NCBI GenBank assembly: GCA_910589415.1
Contig: OU342638.1
Span: 3,100,001 to 3,164,000 of the forward strand
Direction of reading: 5' to 3'
Length of the DNA stretch: 64,000 nt
Source of the DNA: Malachius bipustulatus
Taxonomy: Eukaryota; Arthropoda; Insecta; Coleoptera; Melyridae
This document shows positions 32,110 to 42,181 of the stretch, piece by piece (positions within the stretch are counted from its first letter, which is position 1; each line of letters opens with the position of its first letter). The translations under genes and the position numbers were made by a program. A model generated the notes under the pieces. It worked only from the letters and a program-made list of their open reading frames with translations. It was not told the origin of the DNA and did no database searches.

Positions 32110-33765
32110 TGTCGCATCTCTCTTTAGAGAGCGAGCTTCAGGGACTTCGTAGAAGGGAAAATGGACAAGATCTTTTTATAACAATACAGGTTTATTACTA
32201 ACAAATGGTCTCAGGGGGCTTACAAAATGGAAATAAAATATAAGTTCAATCTACAAGAATCAATTACAATGGGTACTTACTTTATTCTCATGCTGCTCAA
32301 GGTCTATCTTGCCTCAGGGGTGCTCAAGGGTCAGCTCAAGGGTAATGTCACTAGATACCTTTTATCACTCACTCGCCTCGTTGCCTTCTAACTTGCTTCA
32401 CTCATCAATCAATTCTCTCTTGCCTTTTACTTTTTCATCCTCGCATTAGGTATTACGAGTCATTCAAACTACTGTGTTAGCATTTTTATACTGCGTTAGC
32501 ATTTTTAAAGTGCGTTAGCATTTTATATTTTATAGAGTTATACAGGGTGTCCCATAATATGTGGGCAATCTCCCGGATTTGGGTAAATTTCGTAAAAATA
32601 AATGAAAAAATAGCTATAAAGTTAATTCCTCAGAGACACCCCTACAAAGATATTAGCTGTTGAAGTTGAGGGTTGAAAATCAATTTTTTGCAATAACTTT
32701 TTTATTTCTTGACCGATTTTGATCATTTTTGGTTTTATTTTGTATTATTTTTGACTGTTTAGAATAGTAGTATTTTGGTAGCACATACATAGACCTCGGG
32801 ATGGCATAACCTCCTCATTCACTTGAAAGAAAACAATAAAAATAATAATTTTGAAGTTTTTTTAAGTTAATTTCCTTTTTATTTGATATTTTTTACATAA
32901 AAAATGTATCTTTATTTATTTCGATAGAGCGAACCGTTATCGAGATAAACGTCCTTCTAATAGGTGATGCGTCGCAGGAATTTTCTAAATTTCAAGTAAA
33001 TTTTAACAACATGGCTAACCTTTGACAGTAAATTGAGCAGGAAACAAAACAATAACTTAATTAAATACCTACACGTCAAATAGTGTCAAAGATTTCATTT
33101 TATGCAGATCAATTCTAACTGATTTTAAAATAAGTTACACAAACGCTGAATACGCAGAAAATCAGTTAGAATTGAATCTTCATGAAATGAAATCTTTGAC
33201 ACTATTTGACGTGTAGGTATTTAATTAAGTTATTGTTTTGTTTCCTGCTCAATTTACTCTTATAGGTCAAGCCATCTTGTTAAAATTTACTTGAAATTTA
33301 GAAAGTTCCTGCGGCGCATCACCTATTAGAAGGACGTTTATCTCGATAACGGTTCGCTCCATCGAAATAAATAAGGATACATTTTTTATGTAAAAAATAT
33401 CAAATAAAAAGAATATTAACCTTTAAAAATTGTAAAATTATTATTTTTATTGTTTTCTTTCAAGTGAATGAGGGGGTTATGCCATCCCGAGGTCTATGTA
33501 TGTGCTACCAAAGATTATGAAACACTATTCTAAACAGTCCCAAATAATACAAAATAAAACCAAAAATTATCAAAATCGGTTAAGAAATAAAAAAGTTATT
33601 GCAATAAATTGATTTTCAACCCTCAACTTCAACAGCTAATATCTTTGTAGGGGTGTCTCTGAGGAATTAATTTTATAGCTATTTTTTCATTTATTTTTAC
33701 GAAATTTACCCAAATCCGGGAGATTGCCCACATATTATGGGACACCCTGTATACAGTATGTGACA
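32110..33765 (-). mobile_element. 5' LTR of the gag-pro element, split by a foldback
   Basis: After removing the foldback and one TA, the LTR is 447 bp, the same length as the other copy, and differs from it by one visible base (AATGGAC against AATGAAC). The insertion lies at TATAGAGTTATA, near the outer end of U3. Confidence 0.9.
32543..33749. mobile_element. Foldback element, family C, with empty site known
   Basis: A 1,207-bp inverted repeat has ends CAGGGTGTCCCATAATATGT and complement. Comparison with the other LTR shows GAGTTATATACAG as the empty site, so the element is exactly CAGGGTG...CACCCTG with a TA duplication (32541-32542, 33750-33751). Arms are ~550 bp and include AGCGAACCGTTATCGAGAT-like sequence. 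There is no ORF of note. Confidence 0.95.
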
Positions 33766-34650
33766 ATATTAGCAATATTGGTATAGGCAATATTAAACAA
33801 TCCAGCCACTTGCATTTGAGTTATTACTTTTCCCGGATTATTGATCATCCACTTGTCGCATTCTCTACTGTATGCATTTTTCAAAGGCCCAAAGAAACCT
33901 ACGTCTAAGGGCTGCATTCTGTGACTTGCATGTGGCGGTAAGGATAGTAAGTCAATGTAATTATCCCTGCAATATTGTATAGCTTGCAAGTCACGGTGAG
34001 AACTGTGATTGTCAAGAATCAGAAGTACTGGGTTTTCTGGCCTTGGCTTACTGTAGTTCTTAAAATGTATCATCCATTTACAAAATAACTCGGTATTGAT
34101 GAAACCAGATTCGTATATCATTTTTAATGTACCTGTAGGTGCACTTAAAAAGAGTTCATCTTTCATTCTCTTTCTTGGAAAGATCAATGACGGGGAGACG
34201 TAGGTACCGGTAGCACTAAAACAACACACAGCCGTTACAAGTTGTCCCCTATCTGCACTATCCACTTTTCCTACAAGTTTCTTGCCTTTTATAGTTAGTA
34301 CTTTTGGCAGCTGATTGGGTACAGTTGACAAACCTGTCTCATCCATGTTGTAAATGGAACTTGGTGAGTATTTTCTTCGTTCGTACAGGACCATAAGATT
34401 CTTGAAAAACCTATCTACTTGAATTTTGTTGAATCCCATGATTCTACCCATCGAACATTTCTCTGGCTGTCGAAGTGTTATTTTGTGTCGTTGACAAAAT
34501 CCTGTTACCCAAGACTCTCCCGCCATTTTTTTGTCTTTGCTGAATTGGTGTTGAATATTGTTACCTTCAGCAAATTTAAAAGCTGCAATTTGCAAATGTC
34601 TTTCAGGTCCCTCAACGACATCCCGAGGATCGACGTTGATCGGTGTTCCT
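33766..34650 (-). pseudogene. Tigger/pogo-like transposase 1, DDE domain half
   Basis: This is the DDE_1 transposase that cuts and joins Tigger elements. From the N side it reads GTPINVDPRDVVEGPERHLQ, WVTGFCQRHKITLRQPEKCS, then the catalytic triad in IYNMDETGLSTV, LLILDNHSSH and RMQPLDVGFFGP. It ends NIAYTNIANI at the ATAT duplication and continues at 24956 with KKAENSF. The N-terminal DNA-binding region is lost at ~34650, where an oppositely oriented LINE begins. The 33 residues upstream of KVAG in the long frame are antisense LINE, not transposase. Confidence 0.85.
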
Positions 34651-34654
34651 GCTA

Positions 34655-35810
34655 CTTTGTTCAACTTGGCATGATGGACTGTTGGCAAAACTGCAGGCCT
34701 ATGGCATGCCCGAGAAATTCTGCTTGCGATTTGCGAGTTATCTCGAAGATCGTTCATTGCAGGTGGCAGTCGATGGAGTTCTTTCTGAGACCTTTTCCAT
34801 CAATGCCGGTGTGCCTCAGGGATCCATTTTATCTCCGACTCTCTTTCTAATATTTATAAACGACTTGCTTGAAACAACAAAAAATCCAATATACAGTTTT
34901 GTCGACGACAGTACCCTCATATCTTCTTATACGTTAGATGCGCGAACATCTGCCATCGACGCACAGACTCGCAGGGAGCAAGAAGTTGCCATACTTAACA
35001 ATGACTTGCAAGACATTCTAACTTGGGGCGACAGAAACCAAGTCCAATTTAATGCTGGAAAAACCCAAGCAGCCATCTTCTCCAAAAAGACCAACGTTTT
35101 GGAGCCTGATATGATGATGGCGGGACACTCTCTTACCCCAGCGTCATCTCTTCGTTTACTTGGAGTGAGCCTCGGAGCGAACATGTCTTGGCATGATCAT
35201 GTTGCAGGTCTGGCGAAGAGTGCTTCTCAAAAACTTGGAACACTCTTCCGCACGAAGAAATTTTATACACCACAACAGCTTCTCCTCTTATACAAGGCTC
35301 AAATCCGACCATCATTGGAGTACTGCTCACATGTTTGGAGCTCAGCTCCCAAACATAAGCTGAGACTACTCGACTCTATTCAGAAAAGAGCCATCCGCTT
35401 GATTGGGGACCCAGATTTGACAAAAAATTTAGACACTCTCGAACATCGAAGAAGAGTAGCTGACCTGAGTCTGTTTTACAGATATTTTAATGGAAAGTGT
35501 TCAAAAGACGTGGCCCGATTGATCCCACCAAGATCAAGACCGGGCAGAAATACACGCCGAGCCGCAGACGCTCATCCGTATCAGGTTCAGCTCATTACAC
35601 CTCGTACCACCCTATTTCAGACTTCTTTTATGTATAGAACAGCATCACTTTGGAATAGCATTCCAAAGGGCGTGTTTCCCGAAGTATACAACCTACAGAG
35701 ATTCAAAGCCAACGTGAATCGATATCTCCGCTCATCACCACTCATCAGCACCGCTCCCAGAGCGTCATAGGGATTTCCCTGCAGTGCATGTGCATTTTCA
35801 ATAAAAAAAA
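34655..35810 (+). mobile_element. 5'-truncated LINE with RT C-terminal half and poly(A) tail
   Basis: The frame reads AWHDGLLAKLQAYGMPEKFC, AGVPQGSILSPTLFLIFIND, YSFVDDSTLISSY (catalytic FVDD), GVSLGANMSWHDHV and LEYCSHVWSSAPKHKLRLLD. It ends TAPRAS with a TAG stop at 35768-35770, a short 3' UTR and AATAAAAAAAAA at 35800-35810. These are Jockey/RTE-like RT motifs. The 5' end is truncated in the RT fingers, as expected for a LINE insertion. The ORF is uninterrupted for ~370 codons, so the copy is fairly young. Confidence 0.85.
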
Positions 35811-36632
35811 ACCTTGAGGACATGATCAACAGCCTTACGCCAATTTAATTGACTGACGTTTCCCAACGTGTGGTGAAACAAGACAGTTACATCGGCTAGC
35901 TTGAACGTAGTGTTTTTCCTGCCAACTTCCCCTTTGATCTGAGCCCAAATCAGCTCGATCGGGTTCAGTTCGCAGTGGTAAGGAGGCAGTCTCAAAACAC
36001 TACGATTAGCTGCCTTTGCTAACTCGTCTACCACATACCGGTCTGGTGGTCTGTTACACCTGACGATGTCCAACAACTCAGCTTTGACCATGTCCTCTTC
36101 GAAGTTGATGTTTTTGGCCGTTAGTAAGGCTTGGATGTCAGCCTCCTTTTAGAGGACGTTGGAGATTTATCTTCCTTCCTCGAGTGGTATGAGGCATTGT
36201 CCAAAACAATGACGCAGCCTTCTTCCAAACGAGGCAAAATCTTTTTAAACCATTCTTCAAATACCTCCGCATTCATGTCTTGGTGATAATCACCCGTCTT
36301 TTTTGATTCAGAAAGAAGTAACCCGTCCTCTACAAAGCCAAAGTCTGACCCAATATGTAATATAATGAGCCGTTTCCCCTTACCAGAGGGGTTTTTACAC
36401 CCGTTGATAGGTCGTTAATAAAAGCCAAAAGCCTCTCTGGCAGTCCCGACGGTTGTGTCAGTCCACACTTTCTCATGAACATGACCCGCATTTATCCACG
36501 TCTCGTCGAGATAATAAATGTGTTTTACATTCAGTCTGACATTTTTTATTTCTCGTAAGTAGCGTCGTCTCCAGAAAACAATTTCATTTTTGTCTTTCAG
36601 CATACTATTTCTATTCATTTTCGTGTAGGTAT
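35811..36632 (-). pseudogene. Tc1-like transposase (LDETW family), relic 1, exon 3
   Basis: Blocks are IYYLDETWINAGHVHEKVWT (first catalytic D), CVIVLDNASYHSRKE (second) and LRLPPYHCELNPIELIWAQI (glutamate in ELNPIELIW). They are DDE_3-type motifs of an IS630/Tc1-like transposase. Single-base shifts occur after AREAF, near VKNPSGKGKRL and between SSKRR and ADIQALL. The 5' edge is a good acceptor (TTTTAATTGCAG). The 3' end abuts the LINE poly(A). Confidence 0.8.
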
Positions 36633-37565
36633 CTGCAATTAAAATAAATCTACTTCAGAGAAATGTGCGAGTATTTTAATATTGTCTTTATATAGGATGT
36701 CTAATTGAACCTACTTCCATGTATCTTTACAAAAGAAGATGTTTGTTTGGGTTCTAGGGCTCATAGAAAAAATTTACAAAATTTTGTTTTGTAAATTTTG
36801 TAATTTACAAAAGAACCTATATATATATTCGCGAAAAAATAAATTGAATGAATTTTCCATAAATAAATACATCTGACTACATTTCTTAGAGTGTGTTTCA
36901 CTTCAAATGGAATCACTTCAATAAATTCTTAATTTTTTCGTGACTTTCAAAAAATTTCTGTATGACGGATAAACTACATTTTAGCCTTTGCAAAGAACTA
37001 TAAGCCTAGGTACTGTGATCGGAAATGAACGCAAAAAATGAGTAAACATACTATTTTTGTTTAAAAATAAAAAATAGAAAGAAAAATTAACCCTAACAAG
37101 TAAGAAAACATTTAACGAAAAAATTTATTTAAAAAAGATGTTTGGAATCACCTCAAACCTCCAAATCTTGAGTTTGGCTACAGAAAAAAAAAATCAAAAA
37201 AATGTTTGTCAATTTTTTTTCTCATTTTTTACTAAAACTAATAGGTATTTGAGGGTTTGGAGTGATTCCAAACAACTTATTTAGATAATTATTTTCAAAA
37301 AATAATAATAATAATAATATGTTTTCTTACTTGTTAGGGTTGTTTTTTGATCACAGTAGGTTATAACTTAAAAGCAACGGTAAAATGTAGTTTATCCATT
37401 CAAGATAGGCATCAAGCTTTACATAGGCATAGAAAAAGTGTAGGTATTTTAAAATTCAAAAAAAAAATAAAAAAGTTGTGTATTGAGGTGCTTCCATTAA
37501 TTTGAAGTAAAACGCACTGTATTTGTGACATTTCATTGAATTCCTCTTTCAAAGTAGGTACTTAC
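36633..37565 (-). other. Intron 2 of the Tc1-like pseudogene
   Basis: Donor CG|GTAAGTACC and acceptor TTGCAG are present. Joining leaves the frame one base off at exon 3, another sign of decay. The intron is A+T-rich with no frame of interest. Confidence 0.5.
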
Positions 37566-37838
37566 CGAAATCCTATTTCTCGTAATAAGATTTTGAAGGT
37601 TGTTTTTTTAAAATTCGGAATATCTTCCCTTCCTTCAATCGCGACTAGAATTTTTTCAACGGTGGGAGACTCGTTTTTCAAAAAAAAAGTATGTATGAGC
37701 CTCCGTATGGCACACTTTGTATCATCGCTGACATAGTCCAGAATCACCCTCTGTCTCCTGTATTTTTTGGCGGTTGCAGTTCATGTTCATGAGAATTATA
37801 CTCTCGGATTATATTGTAAACGCTGGCTACACCGACAC
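37566..37838 (-). pseudogene. Tc1-like transposase relic 1, exon 2 (helix-turn-helix)
   Basis: Starts GVASVYNIIREYNSHEHELQ and, after a one-base shift near 37755, continues ILDYVSDDTKCAIRRLIHTF and PNFKKTTFKILLREIGFR. These are the DNA-binding helices. The acceptor ATTTTAG lies at 37839-37845. Confidence 0.7.
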
Positions 37839-37941
37839 CTAAAATTTTATAGTGTAGGTACCCAAGTCATCATCTAATTATTTATTTGTGATATAATTTA
37901 TTCAAATAATTTGTCTAAGTATAATGTTTTTAAAAATTTAC

Positions 37942-38122
37942 CTGCTGCCTTAGCCGTAAAATTCACTTTTTCGGTTTTTGTTGTATCTTGTTGGTCGGTC
38001 TCGTAGGATTTGTAAATATTTAAAAGTGAAGTTTTGTCTCCTATGAATGAATTTGAATTTGAATTACTATCTGTCCACTGAGTGTTGTCCGTTGTCATGC
38101 CACACTGATTCTGACTAAACAA
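37942..38122 (-). pseudogene. Tc1-like transposase relic 1, exon 1
   Basis: The reading from ATG at 38122 (MFSQNQCGMTTDNTQW...) ends KVNFTAKAAG at donor GCAG|GTAAAT. Joining to exon 2 across the 103-bp intron (37839-37941) keeps the frame: codon G|GT, giving TAKAAGVGVASVYNIIREY. An internal ATG (MTTDN) could also be the start. Confidence 0.6.
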
Positions 38123-39899
38123 TTTAATTTAATTCGATTTGATTCGTACACTTGTTTCTAAGTCGAACCAGATGTGGTATCGCAGTTCGTGTCAGTGGCG
38201 TGTGTTGAGGAATAATGAATATCCTACAAATATATTATTTCGACAAGTTATTGACGAAGTAGAGCCTTTCAACTTTTTGATAACAAATATTATATAATGC
38301 AAGTAAATAAGAATGATAATAATAATTATTGTTATCATCATGATTAGAAATATATCATGTCACCTACCTGCTGGTTGCTGTTTAAAAGAAAGAATAACAC
38401 CTCCGTTTTCTTATTCTGCAAGTAAAATATTCCAGCAATTTTACCAAAAGACTACGTACTAGGGAGTTCAATCGTTTCCCAGGCAAAACAAGGAAATAGA
38501 TTTTTAGGCATTCGCGCAATTAATAAGTTACTCATAGTTTATCACACCGTACAATAATACAGGTAATTCTGCTAATTTCGTATTAAAAACGTTTCAAATC
38601 ACAACACAAACCTAGTTAGTATATTTAGGGCTGACACTACAGACAGTAGCGGCGACAATCTTATCGTAATATCGTAACAATCTAAGCGTATCAAGACGCG
38701 AGTCGATACTTCCGTCTCACTTTCGCTCATCTTTTTAGAATTGCTGACGATTCAAACGTATTTCTGACAATACGTCCCATTTTAACTCGATTGACTCAGC
38801 AATGCAATAGAAGGAGTAAGAAACATAACGAGATGATGTATCCTTAGTTATCACAACAGACAACTCTCTGTGTACAGACTTTACAAATAATAATTTTTTT
38901 ATTGAGTAATCGTTGATTCTCCTAAGTCGATTGAGCTATAATCTTTTTTTATTGAAAATGCACATGCACTGCAGGGAAATCCCTATGACGCTCTGGGAGC
39001 GGTGCATGAACGGAGATATCGATTCACGTTGGCCTTGAATCTCTAGGTTATACTTTGGAAAACACGCCCTTTGGAATGCTATTCCAAAGTGATGCGGTTC
39101 TATACATAAAAGAAGTCTGAAATAGGGTGGTACGAGGTGTAACGAGCTGAACCTGATACGGATGAGCGTCTGCGGCTCGACGTGTATTTCTGCCCGGTCT
39201 TGTTCTTGGTGGGATCAAGCATCTGAACTGCTATACTAAATTAATCATTTTTTACTTCAGAAGTCTTTTGAAAATTTTGAAAAATATGAAAATATATTCA
39301 CAAGCTGGTGTTACCAGCACCAGTGACTCACTAAAGTAATAAAATTCCGTATTTCAATATTAATTACAGAACATTCATTTTTAGTCAAGAACTTTGATAC
39401 TCAGTGTATCGACCACAGGCATGTTATCGTGTAGTGTATCGATAAGGCGCCGCTCAGCGGCCACCTTATCTGATGTGTCGACCTGTCCAGGATTCAATTT
39501 GTGCTGTGTGCATGTGATGTCGGCTATCCTCATTACTTCCGCCCACTTACATTCAAATACCCAATAACAGGGATTGTGTTGGCAAATGGGTGTCATCCTA
39601 AAATTTCCGCCCAGTTTTATTACTATATCTTTTGGCCGTTCACGGTATAGTAATAAGAATGTAAAGAAATGAAATAATCCACAATCTGGCAACACCTAAA
39701 TATACAGCAAGGAGATTAAATAAAATAAAATCCTGAAACTTGAGTTCCAAAGAAAATTAATGCACAAAATAATAAATAAATCAATACAAGCGAAAATATT
39801 TAAATTAATCACCTTATCCCCTTATCTAAGGACACAAGAGATAAGCAGGATGCAGTATTTAATTATTAGTAGATTCAGCAAACACTATAATAATAAGTA
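38123..39899. repeat. Spacer with an inverted LINE 3'-end copy
   Basis: At about 38943-39219 lies a minus-strand copy of the last ~280 bp of the LINE at 34655-35810, with internal small deletions. A 104-codon minus frame at 39381-39695 (containing MTPICQHNPCYWVFECKWAE) is of unknown origin. I see nothing else. Confidence 0.6.
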
Positions 39900-40499
39900 T
39901 ACACCGTGTTTTATATTAAGTCGGCACTATTGCTAACTTCGTTATTATTTAACCTAGAAAGTCGGTTAAATTAGCAAACTAGTGGTATTTTTTCTCCTGA
40001 ATAAAATGGCGAAAGCAGAAAAACAATTGAACATCGCGTTTTCGAGATATTCAAAAAAATGTAATTTTTTTAATGGAACACCCTATATATTTTTAGATGG
40101 ATCGGTTGAAAATTTTTTTTAAAGGAAAAAGTCTTTATGCACTATGATCCTAAAATAATAGATTCATTAATTATTCATTATTTTATTACTCCCAAAGTAG
40201 ACTGCGACAAGCACCTAGCGATGTTCCTATTTCAGGATCGTTAATAGTATCCGTATTTGTTTTTTTGATCCCTATAGCCATATGCACCATTTTATGGCCC
40301 CGAGAATTTTCACTTTTTAAAGGCATTATTGCTACATAATAACATAAATAATATGAAAATGGTTAAACCTATACATTTATCATAGCTTACCAAAAGAGAT
40401 TCCACTACAAACGAGCTATATTTTAACAATAAATACACAATAAACACTATGAACTAGCAGGAACACGCGTGAAACTGCTGTAAAATGAAAGTTTGTGGT

Positions 40500-41060
40500 T
40501 ATGTTCTATGTTATTGTTACAAATCACGACGTCGCAAGGGGCCTATGTTTTACATGAATCAAAGCATAGTAAATTATCTTCAATTGGAAAAGGACCTATG
40601 TAGCATATCGGACCCAGATTTAAAAAATATCTTAAAACTATGTTACACTTCGGCCTTTATTATTACTACCCGAAAAAGGAAAAAAGACCAAAGTTAACTT
40701 AGGACCATCATTTTTATATGGTATGTGCATTAAGTTACACTTGAGCCCTATACTGAAAAGTATAATAAAAAATGAGAAAGGCACAGAACACATAGGCCCG
40801 ATTGTTTTGGGCCTACCTGCCACTTAAGTCAATTATCATCTATTTTCTATTACATATAGGTCCATTAAAAAAGGTCTAACAAGAACATAGGACTATATTT
40901 ACATTTTAGCTGCTACACTTAGGCCATTTCAACATTTATTTTGTAGGCAACGGATAGGTTTATTTACTTGGGACCTTCTTAGTTTGAACCGGCATGTTTT
41001 ATTTAGTAAGGTAGGCCCAATAACTCATTTTTTGAAAATTTTCACTTAGGCCCTTTTTCG
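40500..41060. repeat. Cluster of TAGGNCC motifs in the foldback centre
   Basis: Over a dozen degenerate copies of ACATAGGCCC or ACTTAGGNCC, on both strands, are spread over ~550 bp (for example near 40540, 40595, 40700, 40790, 40855, 40920, 41020 and 41045). They may be subterminal protein-binding sites of another DNA element. Frames here are poor. Confidence 0.5.
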
Positions 41061-42181
41061 ACCAAGCCACAGATGTAAGGTAAAAAAATTATGTCGTCCT
41101 CAATAGGGTATTTTTCAATGAAAAAATACACTAAAAATAAGAGTTGTTACCTTGAAAAGGATTTAATTTTACATAAACAAATAACAGAAATTGTGTGTGT
41201 TGTAAAATTTTATTATTTTAGGATTATAGTGCATAGAGACTTTTTCCTTAAAAAAAAATTTGCAACCGATCCATCTAAAAATATACAGGGGTGTTCCATA
41301 AAAAATGTTCATTTTTTTAAATATCTCGAAAACGCGATGTTCAATTGTTTTCCTGTTTTCATCGTTTTATTCAGGAGAAAAAATACTAGTAGTTTAGTAA
41401 TTTAACGATTTTCTAGCTCAAATAATAACGAAGTTAGCAATAGTGCCGACTTAATTTAAAACACGGACAAGTTCTGTTATGTGTTTATTTAAAATTAAAT
41501 CCTTTTCAATATAACAACTCCTTTTTTTGTGTATTTTTTTTATTGAAACATGCATTATTGAGGACGACATTTTTTTACCTTACATTACGTAGGTAGGTAC
41601 ACTAAATTACATTAATTATCGCAGCCTACTTTAGGAGTAGTAAAATAATAAATAATCAATGAATTTATTATTTTAGGATCATAGTGCATAGGGGAAGATG
41701 GGGATCATTCGGCACATTTGTCATATATTGACTAAATCTAGAAAATTGTGAGGTCTTGGTAAAAACTGTTTTCATGTGATGAGATATTGTTATCTTCTAT
41801 ACACTTTACACATAAATAGTAAATAGTTTCTTATTACATAAATCATATTTTTAAAGATTCAGATTTTTTGTCAAATAGCCGAATCATAACCACCAGTGGG
41901 GAACATTTGGCTACCAAGTGGGGATGTTTCGGCTTATCTGATTTGAGTGGCATTAATATTTTTATGTGTTACCCTCGGTGTTGCCTATACATAAAAAGGT
42001 AAATACAACTGAAAATCATTTTATTGCACGTAAAAATATTTCAAGATCAATCAAAACAAAAAAAACTATTCCTAATTAAATTCATCTGGCACAAATAAAA
42101 TTAAAGACAAATTAAAACAAAATAAAAACAATTCGTAATTAAATTCTTCTGAAACTGTAGAACTATGAACTGCAAAACAAC

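Larger units (their letters stand above)
24957..33765 (-). mobile_element. Young gag-pro LTR retrotransposon, ATAT target duplication
   Basis: Two LTRs of 447 bp flank gag and protease. The target duplication ATAT lies at 24953-24956 and 33766-33769. The LTRs differ at one base by eye. A primer-binding region and a polypurine tract are in place. No reverse transcriptase, RNase H or integrase is seen. Foldbacks occupy 27073-28190, 28583-29477 and 32543-33749. The element interrupts Tigger transposase 1, whose frame rejoins exactly once the element and one ATAT are removed. Confidence 0.9.

Noticed and set aside
34650..34757. N-terminal extension of Tigger 1 (MNDLRDNSQIASRISRA...)
   Set aside because: It is the antisense of LINE RT codons on the plus strand and not transposase sequence.
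39381..39695. 104-codon frame as a host exon
   Set aside because: No recognisable domain, no splice signals in good positions and only moderate length; left unassigned.
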